This document shows positions 50,634 to 59,321 of a DNA stretch of 64,000 nt, piece by piece. Below the pieces are notes generated by a model. The model ran no database searches, was not told the origin of the DNA, and saw nothing but the letters and a program-made list of their open reading frames with translations. This DNA is from CALCTE01 sp045585835 (GTDB lineage: Bacteria > Bacillota > Clostridia > Oscillospirales > CAG-272): positions 154,863 to 218,862 of the forward strand of contig JAZMZG010000009.1 in assembly GCA_045585835.1 (NCBI GenBank), read 5' to 3'. Each line of letters opens with the position of its first letter. Position 1 is the first letter of the stretch. The position numbers and the translations under genes are program-made.

Positions 50634-51614
50634 ATGATAAGAGTTGCAATTTACGGCTACGGTAATTTAGGCAAAGGCGTCGAGCTTGCGGTAGCAAAGA
50701 ATAACGATATGGAAAATGCGGGAATATTTACCCGCCGTGCGCCCGAAAGCGTAAAGACGCTTTTAGGCACGAAGGTATATCCCGCAGACGATATTTTACT
50801 TTATAAAGACCAAATAGACGTTCTCGTTATATGCGGGGGAAGTGCAACGGACCTTCCCGAGATGACACCTGCACTTGCACAAAATTTCAACGTCGTTGAC
50901 TCTTTTGACACTCACGCAGATATCCCCGCACACTTTGACAGAGTAGATGCCGCTTCCAAAAAAGCAAGCACGACGGCACTCATTTCTGCAGGTTGGGACC
51001 CCGGTATGTTTTCCGTTGCAAGGGTATACGCATCTGCGATACTTCCCGATTGCAAGCAGTATACGTTTTGGGGCAAGGGCGTCAGCCAAGGCCATTCCGA
51101 TGCTATAAGGAGAATCGAGGGTGTTGCCGACGCACGTCAATACACCGTGCCCATTGAAGAAGCGGTCGAAAGCGTAAGACGAGGCGAAAACCCCACTCTT
51201 ACGGCGGGCGAAAAGCACAAAAGAGAGTGCTACGTCGTTCTTTGTGAGGGCGCAGACGCCGAATACGTGGAAAACGCCATAAAGACGATGCCCAAGTATT
51301 TTGCGGATTATCCCACGACCGTTAATTTTATAAGCCAAGAGGAGCTTGATAAAAACCACAAGAGCCTTCCGCACGGCGGAAGCGTGATATCGAGCGGCAC
51401 AACGGGTGTAAACGGAGAAAATACTCATACCATAGAGTATAAATTAAACCTCGATTCAAACCCCGAATTTACCGCAAGCGTGCTTGTATGCTATGCAAGA
51501 GCGGTTTACAAGCTCGCAAAAAGGGGAGAGTACGGCTGTAAGACCGTGTTTGATATTGCCCCTGCCTATCTTTCGGAGCTTTCACCGTCAGAGCTTCGTG
51601 AAAAAATGTTGTAA
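50634..51614 (+). CDS. ddh: meso-Diaminopimelate dehydrogenase
   Basis: Turns tetrahydrodipicolinate, NADPH and ammonia into meso-DAP in one step, replacing four enzymes of the acylated pathways. The nucleotide loop IYGYGNLGKGVELAV, GIFTRR, SAGWDPGMFSVARVYA and KGVSQGHSDA fit Ddh. Length is 326 residues. In this operon it explains why dapD, dapE and dapF are absent from the cluster. AGAGGTAAACG precedes the ATG. Confidence 0.94.
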   Translation: MIRVAIYGYGNLGKGVELAVAKNNDMENAGIFTRRAPESVKTLLGTKVYPADDILLYKDQIDVLVICGGSATDLPEMTPALAQNFNVVDSFDTHADIPAHFDRVDAASKKASTTALISAGWDPGMFSVARVYASAILPDCKQYTFWGKGVSQGHSDAIRRIEGVADARQYTVPIEEAVESVRRGENPTLTAGEKHKRECYVVLCEGADAEYVENAIKTMPKYFADYPTTVNFISQEELDKNHKSLPHGGSVISSGTTGVNGENTHTIEYKLNLDSNPEFTASVLVCYARAVYKLAKRGEYGCKTVFDIAPAYLSELSPSELREKML

Positions 51615-51625
51615 AGGAAATCAAA

Positions 51626-52936
51626 ATGAACCGCGATCTGATTTGTCCCAATCTTGAAATAGGTGCAGACGGCGAGCTTCTTGCCGCAGGCCAAAGCACA
51701 ACGGCACTTGCCGAAAAATACGGCACGCCCTTATACGTTATGGATGAGGATCTTATAAGAAGCCGCGTGCGAGAATATAAGAGTGCCGCAGATAAAGCAT
51801 TTTTGGGAAAATATAAAATATTTTACGCATCAAAAGCCGCTTCCTTCAAGCAGATGTATCGCATTATGAAGGACGAGGATATGTATATCGACGTCGTCTC
51901 CGCAGGTGAGATAGCAACGGCAAAGGCGGCGGGCTTTCCTATGGAAAGGGCAAGCTATCACTCGAACAATAAGACCGATGCGGATATAGATTATGCGCTT
52001 GATGCGGGGGTAGGCTCGTTCGTTGCGGATAATTTGGAGGAGCTTTATACGCTTAATAAGAAGGCGCAGGAGAGGGGAATAAAGCAAAGAGTTATGCTCC
52101 GCCTTACTCCCGGTATCGACCCTCATACGTATGAAGCTATTGCAACGGGCAAGGTTGACTCAAAGTTTGGATTTGCTATAGAAACGGGACAGGCGTACGA
52201 AGCTGTACAAAAGGTGCTTGAGTGCAAAAATCTCGATTTTGAGGGAATCCACGCCCACGTGGGAAGCCAAGTTTTCGATACGGACGTATACGTACGCACG
52301 GCGGAGATACTTCTCGATTTTGCAAAGAAGATGAAGGACGATTTTTCATATAGCATAAGGGAGCTCGGTCTCGGCGGCGGATTCGGCGCAAGATACGTCA
52401 AGGAAGATCCCGTAATGGATATAGATAAAAACATAGCCTTTATCGGAAACTATATAAGAGAAAAGTCGAAAGCACTTTCGCTTGACGTTCCCACGGTGAC
52501 CTTTGAGCCGGGCAGAAGCATAGTTGCCGAAGCGGGAATCACGCTTTACAGCGTAGGCACGGTCAAGAGAATAAAGGGATATAAAAACTACGTCAGCGTC
52601 GACGGCGGAATGACGGATAATATAAGACATGCGCTTTACGGCGCCGAATATACCGTATTTTACGCAAACGATATGAACGCAAGATGCGATATGGAGTGTA
52701 CGGTCGTAGGAAAGTGCTGCGAAAGCGGTGATATCATCGCAGAGCGTATAATGCTTCCCGACTCGACGAAGCGAAGTGACATTCTCGCCTGCACGACGAC
52801 GGGCGCATATCATTACTCGATGGTGTCCCACTATAACCGATTGCCGCACCCTGCGGTCGTAATGCTTAAAGGCGGCGAAAATTACGTTGCCGTAAAGAGA
52901 GAAAGCATAGAGGACGTAGCAAGACTTGATGTGTAA
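51626..52936 (+). CDS. lysA: Diaminopimelate decarboxylase
   Basis: Last lysine step, a PLP enzyme of the alanine-racemase fold. The PLP Lys is in FYASKAASFKQM (about residue 71). HAHVGSQVFD, ELGLGGGFGA, EPGRSIVAEAG and the second-subunit Cys in KCCESGDI are present. Length is 436 residues. It closes the operon; the Leu T-box promoter begins 18 bases later. Confidence 0.96.
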   Translation: MNRDLICPNLEIGADGELLAAGQSTTALAEKYGTPLYVMDEDLIRSRVREYKSAADKAFLGKYKIFYASKAASFKQMYRIMKDEDMYIDVVSAGEIATAKAAGFPMERASYHSNNKTDADIDYALDAGVGSFVADNLEELYTLNKKAQERGIKQRVMLRLTPGIDPHTYEAIATGKVDSKFGFAIETGQAYEAVQKVLECKNLDFEGIHAHVGSQVFDTDVYVRTAEILLDFAKKMKDDFSYSIRELGLGGGFGARYVKEDPVMDIDKNIAFIGNYIREKSKALSLDVPTVTFEPGRSIVAEAGITLYSVGTVKRIKGYKNYVSVDGGMTDNIRHALYGAEYTVFYANDMNARCDMECTVVGKCCESGDIIAERIMLPDSTKRSDILACTTTGAYHYSMVSHYNRLPHPAVVMLKGGENYVAVKRESIEDVARLDV

Positions 52937-52954
52937 AAAATTTCAAAAAAAGTA

Positions 52955-52984
52955 TTGACAAAACTGATTTCCTTGTGATAGAAT
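52955..52984 (+). promoter_or_regulatory. Promoter of the Leu T-box operon
   Basis: TTGACA (52955-52960), an 18-base spacer and TAGAAT (52979-52984). Confidence 0.7.
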
Positions 52985-52995
52985 AAGGAAAATTT

Positions 52996-53264
52996 AAACG
53001 CTGAGATGCGGAATAGTAGGTAAATTCAGCTTTCGTGCAGAGAGACGTCGGTCGGTGCAAGACGTTCGAAGGTTTTTTGCCGAACTCGCCGCGGAGCGTC
53101 CGATGCGAAAAAGAGTAGTGGCGGACGGGAGCTCCCGTAACAGAGCAAAGATGTGTTTGCATCTAAGGTGCGTCCCGAACGGGATGAAAAAGAGTGGTAC
53201 CGCGGAAATAGTTTTTAACGTTTTCGTCTCTTTGAATGACAAGGAGACGGAAACGTTTTTTGTT
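52996..53264 (+). promoter_or_regulatory. T-box riboswitch, leucine specifier (CTC)
   Basis: Stem I is closed by CGCT (52999-53002) and AGCG (53095-53098). Lower stem GCGG (53008-53011) pairs with CCGC (53089-53092). The 5' loop has the S-turn AGTA (53015-53018). The 3' loop reads GAA-CTC-G, so the specifier is CTC (53085-53087), Leu. The apical AGAGAGACG and GGTGCAAG elements follow the class. The T-box AGTGGTACCGCGG is at 53193-53205. The terminator stem AACGTTTTCGTCTC / GAGACGGAAACGTT with a T-run spans 53217-53263. Confidence 0.93.
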
Positions 53265-53297
53265 TTATTTGATTTATATTCGAAAGGAGTTTTCAAA

Positions 53298-54686
53298 ATG
53301 AAAAAAATCACAGTCACCGATATTACGCTTGCAAAGCTTTCAGAGCAGAGAGATATATCTTTGCTTTTCCGTGAGAAGTCCGCTATTGCAAATTGCGCCG
53401 ATGCGATAGGCGTTGGTGCAATCGAGCTTCCGCCCATAAAATCGCTTCGTGAGGATAGAATAATATATAAAACTATCGCAAGTAACGTGCAAAACGCAGC
53501 TCTTGCAATTCCCGTAGGCTTTAGCACCGAAGGTGTTTCGGAGGCTTGGGAATGTATAAAGGAAGCACGCAGTCCCCGTTTGCAGATAGCGCTTCCCGTA
53601 TCCACTATTCAGATGGAATACACCTATCACGTAAAGCAAAGCGTTATGCTTGAAAAGATAGCAGAGCTTATAAAAGAGGCAAAGCTCTACTGCGCCGACG
53701 TTGAATTCACCGCACTTGACTCTACGAGAGCGGACGGGGAGTTTCTCATTTCCGCTATAAAGGAAGCACAGGCAAGCGGAGCTACGTTGATTACGATTTG
53801 TGATGATGCGGGTGTTTCCGCGCCCGAGGGTATTGCCGAGCTCGTTGCAATCGCAAAGAAAAGCGTAAACGTACCCGTTTACGTTCAAGTGTCCGACCGT
53901 ATAAATATGGCAGTCGCATCTGCATTTTCCGCAATCAAAAGCGGAGCGGACGGCGTCAAATGCGCTATGGCGGGTAAAGACGTTCTTTCTATGGGCAAAT
54001 TTTCCGATGCGATGAACGTTTGCGCATCTCAAATAGGCGCGGAAACAGAGCTTGATACCACCAAGATCCACACGAGCATTGACGGTATGATATCAAGCAT
54101 AGATCACAGCAGCTTTGAGAGAGAAGAAACGGTAAGCGAGAAGAAGAAAGTTTTGCTTGATTCCGATTCTTCCGTTTCACAGGTTGCACAGGCGGCGGCG
54201 ATACTTGGCTATGAGCTTTCCGATGAGGACGTCGGAAACGTATATAAGGCGCTTATGCAGGTGTGTGAAAAGAAGGGCACGGTCGGCTCGAAGGAATTTG
54301 AGGCGCTTATTGCAAGCTACGCTATGCAAGCACCGTCCACCTATCATTTTGAAATGTATACGACCACAAGCTCCAACGTGGCAAACTCAATGTCACAGGT
54401 AATGCTTAAATCGGGCGATGAGATAATATGCGGCGTTGCAAGCGGTGACGGTCCCGTCGACTCGGCATTCAGAGCCATTGAGCAGTGCATAGGCCACCAC
54501 TACGAGCTTGATGATTTTCAAGTTCAGTCCGTAACGGAGGGAAAGGAAGCGCTTGGCTCTGCACTTGTAAGGCTTCGCAACGGAGGAAAGCTCTATTCCG
54601 GAAACGGAACGTCAACCGATATCGTTGCGGCAAGTATAAGGGCGTATATCAATGCACTTAACAAGATCGTTTTTGAGGAGGCATAA
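53298..54686 (+). CDS. LeuA-like protein with degenerate active site (probable pseudoenzyme or regulator)
   Basis: A 462-residue homologue of 2-isopropylmalate/citramalate synthases. The TIM-barrel half aligns by PVSTIQMEYTYHVKQ, DVEFTALDSTRADGEFL and ICDDAGVSAPEGIAELV. The C-terminal half is a LeuA allosteric domain (FEMYTTTSSNVANS, SGDGPVDSAFRAIEQ, SGNGTSTDIVAASI). But the catalytic DTTLRDGEQ motif is DITLAKLSEQ, losing the Arg and metal Asp, and the HxH metal site is replaced by VQVSDRINMAVAS. It cannot use the normal mechanism. It may be a leucine-sensing regulatory subunit. ATG at 53298 after AAAGGAG; first gene of the Leu T-box operon. Confidence 0.82.
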   Translation: MKKITVTDITLAKLSEQRDISLLFREKSAIANCADAIGVGAIELPPIKSLREDRIIYKTIASNVQNAALAIPVGFSTEGVSEAWECIKEARSPRLQIALPVSTIQMEYTYHVKQSVMLEKIAELIKEAKLYCADVEFTALDSTRADGEFLISAIKEAQASGATLITICDDAGVSAPEGIAELVAIAKKSVNVPVYVQVSDRINMAVASAFSAIKSGADGVKCAMAGKDVLSMGKFSDAMNVCASQIGAETELDTTKIHTSIDGMISSIDHSSFEREETVSEKKKVLLDSDSSVSQVAQAAAILGYELSDEDVGNVYKALMQVCEKKGTVGSKEFEALIASYAMQAPSTYHFEMYTTTSSNVANSMSQVMLKSGDEIICGVASGDGPVDSAFRAIEQCIGHHYELDDFQVQSVTEGKEALGSALVRLRNGGKLYSGNGTSTDIVAASIRAYINALNKIVFEEA

Positions 54687-54694
54687 TATACAAT

Positions 54695-57157
54695 ATGAAA
54701 ATAGCATTTTCAACGAAGAACGTAAGTAGGTCAACCTTCTTTGATACTTGCCGTTATGCCTTTGAGTACGGATTTGACGGGTTTGAAATATACGATGCCG
54801 TAAAGGAACGCGATATTCATAACGACAGTATATTAAGACGTGACCGAATGGCATCGGCAAAAAGAAAGCTTGTGAACAGAAATCTCTCCGTATCCGCACT
54901 TCGTATGCCCGAGAGCATCGACAGTGAAAGCGTTACGGCAAGCACGGTGCTCAAGTACGTAAGTATGGCGGCGGAAGCGGGAATTCCCAACGTCATCGTC
55001 CGTATTGACGATAAGATATCGTACGAAGTTTTGGACGAAAAACTTGCCTCTGCCGTAAAAAAGGCTGAAAGCACGGACGTAAATATACTGTTTGAAACGG
55101 TCGGAGCACTTACGGATACGGAAAAGGTAATAGGTATAATCAATCACTTATCCTCTGCGGTAATAGGTGCATCGTGGAACGTCAGAGGAACGTATTTTTC
55201 CGCTTGTCAAAGTGCCGAATCAACTATAAAGACCTTAGGCGCATATATAAAATACGTCCGTCTCGGAGATATGAAGGACGGAAAGACCGTGTTGATAGGA
55301 GAGGGCGAGCTTGACGTCGCGAAGCTCATAAATGCACTTTCTTCCCTTAACTACGAGGGATATATATGTGCGGCGTGGAACGGAGAGATAAACGATGCGG
55401 ATATAGTTTTGACTCACTTTTCCAACTATATCTCAAAGCTCAACCGAGAGAAGAAAAAGTTTGACAAGGTATACTATAACAGAGATAAGACGGGAACATT
55501 CGTATGGAAAAAATACGATGTTATCGATGCAACGTTCTCCGACGTTCTCGATGCTATGGCGGAGAAATATCCCGACCAATACGCTTTTAAGTATCCCACT
55601 CTCGATTATACGAGGACGTATAAGCAATTCAGACGAGATGTTGACGAATGTGCTGCGGCACTTATTTCGCTCGGCGTAAAGGCGGGCGATCACGTTGCCG
55701 TGTGGGCAACAAACGTTCCTGAATGGTTTATCACATTTTGGGCGACGACGAAGATAGGCGCAGTCTTGGTTACGGTCAACACCGCATATAAGATTCACGA
55801 GATCGAATATTTGCTTGGGCAGTCCGACACGCATACGCTTGTTATGATAGAGTATTGCAAGGACATCAACTACAAGGAGATCATCGAAGAGCTTTGTCCC
55901 GAGCTTAAGACGTTAGAGCCCGGAAAGCCTCTTTATTCAAAGAACCTTCCGTTTTTGCGCAACGTCGTCACCGTCGGATTTACTATGGACGGCTGTCTTA
56001 CTTTCGAAAAGATGCTTTCCCGTGCATCCTTGGTTCCTCGCGAGGAAGTAAGAAGACGTGCATCTTTGGTAAAATCCACCGACGTATGCAATATGCAGTA
56101 CACGTCGGGAACGACGGGATTTCCCAAGGGCGTTATGCTCACGCACAGAAACGTCGTAAATAACGGAAAGACCATAGGTGACAGAATGGATCTGTCGACG
56201 GCGGACCGTATGATGATACAAGTACCGATGTTCCATTGTTTCGGAATGGTGCTTTCGATGACCTCTATGATGACGCACGGCGGAACGCTTTGCCCCATAC
56301 CGTATTTCTCACCGAAATCATCTCTTGCTTGTGTGAATGACGAGCACATAACGTGCTTCAATGGCGTTCCCACTATGTTTATTGCGATGTTCAATCATCC
56401 CGATTTTGAAAAAACCGACTTTTCGTATATGCGCACAGGCATTATGGCAGGCGCAAACTGTCCTGCCGATCTGATGCGTCGTGCGGCAAGCGAGATGAAT
56501 ATGCGCGAGATAATTTCCGTGTACGGTCAGACCGAGGCTTCTCCCGGATGTACGATGGGTGAGGTAAACGAGGATATAGATCACCGTGTCGAGACCGTAG
56601 GAAGCGCATTCCCCGGCGTTGAATGTAAGATAATCGATCCCGAAACGGGTGCCGAGCTTCCTGCCGGCGAAAACGGCGAATTCGTTGCCCGCGGCTTCAA
56701 TATTATGAAGGGCTATTACAAAATGCCCGAGGAAACGGCGCAGACCGTTGATGCAGACGGATGGCTTCATACGGGCGATATCGCTTGTAAGACCGAGGAC
56801 GGATATTACAAAATAACGGGACGTCTTAAGGATATGATCATCCGAGGCGGTGAGAATCTATATCCGAGAGAGATAGAAGAATTTTATCTCACAAATCCCA
56901 AGATCCGTGACGTTCAAGTGGTCGGTGTTCCCGACGAAAGATACGGCGAGGAGTGCTGTGCGTGGGTAATTCTCAATAGCGGCGAGAGCGCCGACGAAAA
57001 CGAAATGAAGGAATTCGGAAATGCATCTATCGCAAGACACAAGGTGCCGAGGTATTTTATGTTTGTGAACGAATTCCCGATGAACGCTGCAGGAAAGATA
57101 CTCAAATACAAGATGCGCGAAACAGCGATAGAAAAGCTCGGGCTTAAGAAAGGATGA
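54695..57157 (+). CDS. TIM-barrel/acyl-CoA ligase fusion protein
   Basis: An 820-residue fusion. Residues 1 to about 250 resemble xylose-isomerase-like/AP-endonuclease-2 TIM barrels (FDTCRYAFEYGFDGFEIYD, KYVRLGDMKDG, GEGELDVAKLINAL). From about 275 is a complete AMP-forming acyl-CoA ligase: MQYTSGTTGFPKGVMLTHRN, YGQTEASPG, LHTGDIACKTEDGYY, GRLKDMIIRGGENLYPREIE and the final Lys in NAAGKILKYK. The ligase is of the medium/short branched acid type by look. With a leucine T-box in front, isovalerate is a reasonable substrate (inference). The barrel lacks a clear full set of metal ligands. It begins 8 bases after the LeuA-like gene. Confidence 0.85.
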   Translation: MKIAFSTKNVSRSTFFDTCRYAFEYGFDGFEIYDAVKERDIHNDSILRRDRMASAKRKLVNRNLSVSALRMPESIDSESVTASTVLKYVSMAAEAGIPNVIVRIDDKISYEVLDEKLASAVKKAESTDVNILFETVGALTDTEKVIGIINHLSSAVIGASWNVRGTYFSACQSAESTIKTLGAYIKYVRLGDMKDGKTVLIGEGELDVAKLINALSSLNYEGYICAAWNGEINDADIVLTHFSNYISKLNREKKKFDKVYYNRDKTGTFVWKKYDVIDATFSDVLDAMAEKYPDQYAFKYPTLDYTRTYKQFRRDVDECAAALISLGVKAGDHVAVWATNVPEWFITFWATTKIGAVLVTVNTAYKIHEIEYLLGQSDTHTLVMIEYCKDINYKEIIEELCPELKTLEPGKPLYSKNLPFLRNVVTVGFTMDGCLTFEKMLSRASLVPREEVRRRASLVKSTDVCNMQYTSGTTGFPKGVMLTHRNVVNNGKTIGDRMDLSTADRMMIQVPMFHCFGMVLSMTSMMTHGGTLCPIPYFSPKSSLACVNDEHITCFNGVPTMFIAMFNHPDFEKTDFSYMRTGIMAGANCPADLMRRAASEMNMREIISVYGQTEASPGCTMGEVNEDIDHRVETVGSAFPGVECKIIDPETGAELPAGENGEFVARGFNIMKGYYKMPEETAQTVDADGWLHTGDIACKTEDGYYKITGRLKDMIIRGGENLYPREIEEFYLTNPKIRDVQVVGVPDERYGEECCAWVILNSGESADENEMKEFGNASIARHKVPRYFMFVNEFPMNAAGKILKYKMRETAIEKLGLKKG

Positions 57158-57163
57158 TGCATA

Positions 57164-57967
57164 ATGGTAGGTAAGTTTTATTGCATCGATGCGCATTGTC
57201 ACATATATCCCGAAAAGATAGCTGCCTCCGCAGTCGGACATACGGACGAATTCTATCACGTCAAATCAAAGCATAAGGGCACTATAGACGACCTTCTTTC
57301 TTCGGGTAAAGGTGCGGGGGTGGATAAATTTTTAATTCATTCCGTAGCTACCACGCCAAAGCAGGTAAGACGTATAAACGAGTTTATCGCAGAGGCGGTA
57401 AAGAGTGATCCCCAAAGCTTTACGGGGCTCGGAGCGCTCCACCCCGAAAGCGAGGATATAAAGGGCGATTTGGAATATCTTTTATCGCTCGGTCTTCACG
57501 GCGTAAAGCTCCATCCGGACATTCAGGGATTTAAGCTTGACGATTACCGATTGCTTGAGATATACGAAAACTGCGAGAAAATGGGAGCACCCGTTTTGTT
57601 ACACACGGGAGATTGCCGCTACGATAATTCAAACCCGAATCGCTTAAAGCCGATTTTGGAAACTTATAAAAAGCTCACCTTCATAGGTGCGCACTTCGGC
57701 GGCTGGTCGATATGGGAAAACGCAAGTTTACAGCTTGCGGAGTATGAGAATTTTTACGTAGACTGCTCCTCAAGCTTCTACTATACGGGCAAGGATAACG
57801 CAAAAGAGATGATACGCCGATACGGTGCGGATAAGGTGATGTTTGCCACGGACTATCCTATGTGGAGAGCTGATACGGAGATAAAGACGCTTCTTGATAT
57901 GGAGCTTTCCGACGAAGAATACGTAAAGATATTCAGCGAAAACGCAAAGAAGGTGTATAATATTTAA
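57164..57967 (+). CDS. Amidohydrolase-family 2 protein
   Basis: A 267-residue metal-dependent hydrolase or decarboxylase fold. DAHCHIYP gives the HxH metal pair. HGVKLHPDIQGF, LLHTGDCRYDN, IGAHFGGW and FATDYPMW supply the remaining ligands and the catalytic Asp. Substrate unknown; relatives act on small carboxylates and amides. AAAGGA lies before the ATG at 57164; it is the last gene of the Leu T-box operon. Confidence 0.85.
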   Translation: MVGKFYCIDAHCHIYPEKIAASAVGHTDEFYHVKSKHKGTIDDLLSSGKGAGVDKFLIHSVATTPKQVRRINEFIAEAVKSDPQSFTGLGALHPESEDIKGDLEYLLSLGLHGVKLHPDIQGFKLDDYRLLEIYENCEKMGAPVLLHTGDCRYDNSNPNRLKPILETYKKLTFIGAHFGGWSIWENASLQLAEYENFYVDCSSSFYYTGKDNAKEMIRRYGADKVMFATDYPMWRADTEIKTLLDMELSDEEYVKIFSENAKKVYNI

Positions 57968-58001
57968 CAAAAAATCCCAAGCGTGAGCTTGGGATTTTTT
58001 C
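57968..58001. terminator. Bidirectional terminator
   Basis: Stem AAAATCCCAAGC / GCTTGGGATTTT with T-run; ends the Leu operon and the convergent decarboxylase gene. Confidence 0.88.
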
Positions 58002-59320
58002 TATTCTTTTACGCAAAGCACCGTCTTGATGCCGTAATAATTAAATGCTCTTACACACTCTCTTGTTATCACTTCACCGCATATCATTATGGGTATTGCG
58101 GGCGGACAGCTTTCGAGAGCAGACGCAAGTATCTTGCCTTGTGCGTTCGCTATGTCCGTTTTGACCGAAGGGGCAAGGCGTGCATATCTTATGCCCAAAG
58201 CCCTTTCACATCTCATTACGGGAGGGATTTTTTCCTCAATAGGAGCTCTTTTCTCAAGCGAAAGCAAGACTCTTTCGAATTTTTCAAAGTCGCAGTCCTC
58301 ATTATATGGGGAGAACATCGCAACCATATAGTCCCTATCGCAAAATTCGCAAAAGATGCCTTCCTTTTCAAGTATTTCGCCAAGCTCCGTGCCGAGATAG
58401 CCAAAAGCCTTAGGCATAAGCGTAAGCTTTAATTTTTCGTCACCAAAGAGCACAAAGCCGTGTCCCGAGAGCTTTTCTTTCAAACCATCGACCTTTTTCA
58501 CACATTCCGAAAGCATTTTTCCGAACTTTGTTGAAAGTATGAGATTTGCTTGGTCAAGTGAGCTTAAAATAAGGTAAGAAGGACTTGTCGATGCAAAAAG
58601 CGAAAGGACGCTTCGAGCATTTTCCGAAAAGCAAGGGGGCGCATTTTTACCTATATGAAGATACGCGCCGCCCGTTATAACGGGAAGCGTCTTATGCGCC
58701 GAATCGCAAACGATATCCGCACCCATATCGAGCGGGTGCATGCTTGGACACAAAAACTTCGTATATGCACCGTGCGCATTGTCGATGGCAAGCAGCACGC
58801 CGTATTTTTTACATATTTTCGATGCGCCTTTGATATCTGCAATTTCCCCAAGATAGCTTGGGGAGGTGACATAAAGCGCAGTCGGCTTTTTTTCTTTTAT
58901 GCATTCTTCGAGCGCTTCGAGATTTATACTTGCCGACATAACGCTACTGTCATCGGAGTATATAAAATCCGTTTTCACATCGGTTAAAGCTACGGCGTCA
59001 ATAAAGCTCCTATGTACGTTTCGGCAGGCAAGTATATACGGCGCTTTGCTATTTTCTTTAGCATAAAGCGATATAAGCTGTACCATAGCTTTTATGCAAA
59101 GTGTGGAGCCTTCGGCCGAATAAAACGTATGCTCCGAGCCGAAAAGAGCACTTGCATTTTTCTCGCTTTCGGCGATTATGCCGCTTGCCTTGTAAAGCAC
59201 GTCCGCACCGCTTATTTCCGTTATGTCAAAGGGCACCTTGCCTTTATGACCGGGCATATGAAGCCTCACGGCTCTGCTTTTTTCGTATTTTTCCAAAAAA
59301 TCCCGTATGGGCGTGTTCAT
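58001..59320 (-). CDS. Orn/Lys/Arg decarboxylase-fold PLP protein (short form)
   Basis: A 439-residue PLP enzyme of the class that decarboxylates arginine, lysine or ornithine to polyamine precursors. RLHMPGHKG is at the N-terminus; the Schiff-base Lys is in CDSAHKTLPVITGG (about residue 215), with DNAHGAY before it. It is shorter than the 480-residue SpeA-like forms, losing part of the C-terminal domain. It starts 1 base after the SCIFF maturase gene with a weak site, so it is likely translated by coupling. Confidence 0.85.
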   Translation of the reverse strand: MNTPIRDFLEKYEKSRAVRLHMPGHKGKVPFDITEISGADVLYKASGIIAESEKNASALFGSEHTFYSAEGSTLCIKAMVQLISLYAKENSKAPYILACRNVHRSFIDAVALTDVKTDFIYSDDSSVMSASINLEALEECIKEKKPTALYVTSPSYLGEIADIKGASKICKKYGVLLAIDNAHGAYTKFLCPSMHPLDMGADIVCDSAHKTLPVITGGAYLHIGKNAPPCFSENARSVLSLFASTSPSYLILSSLDQANLILSTKFGKMLSECVKKVDGLKEKLSGHGFVLFGDEKLKLTLMPKAFGYLGTELGEILEKEGIFCEFCDRDYMVAMFSPYNEDCDFEKFERVLLSLEKRAPIEEKIPPVMRCERALGIRYARLAPSVKTDIANAQGKILASALESCPPAIPIMICGEVITRECVRAFNYYGIKTVLCVKE

Positions 59321-59321
59321 A

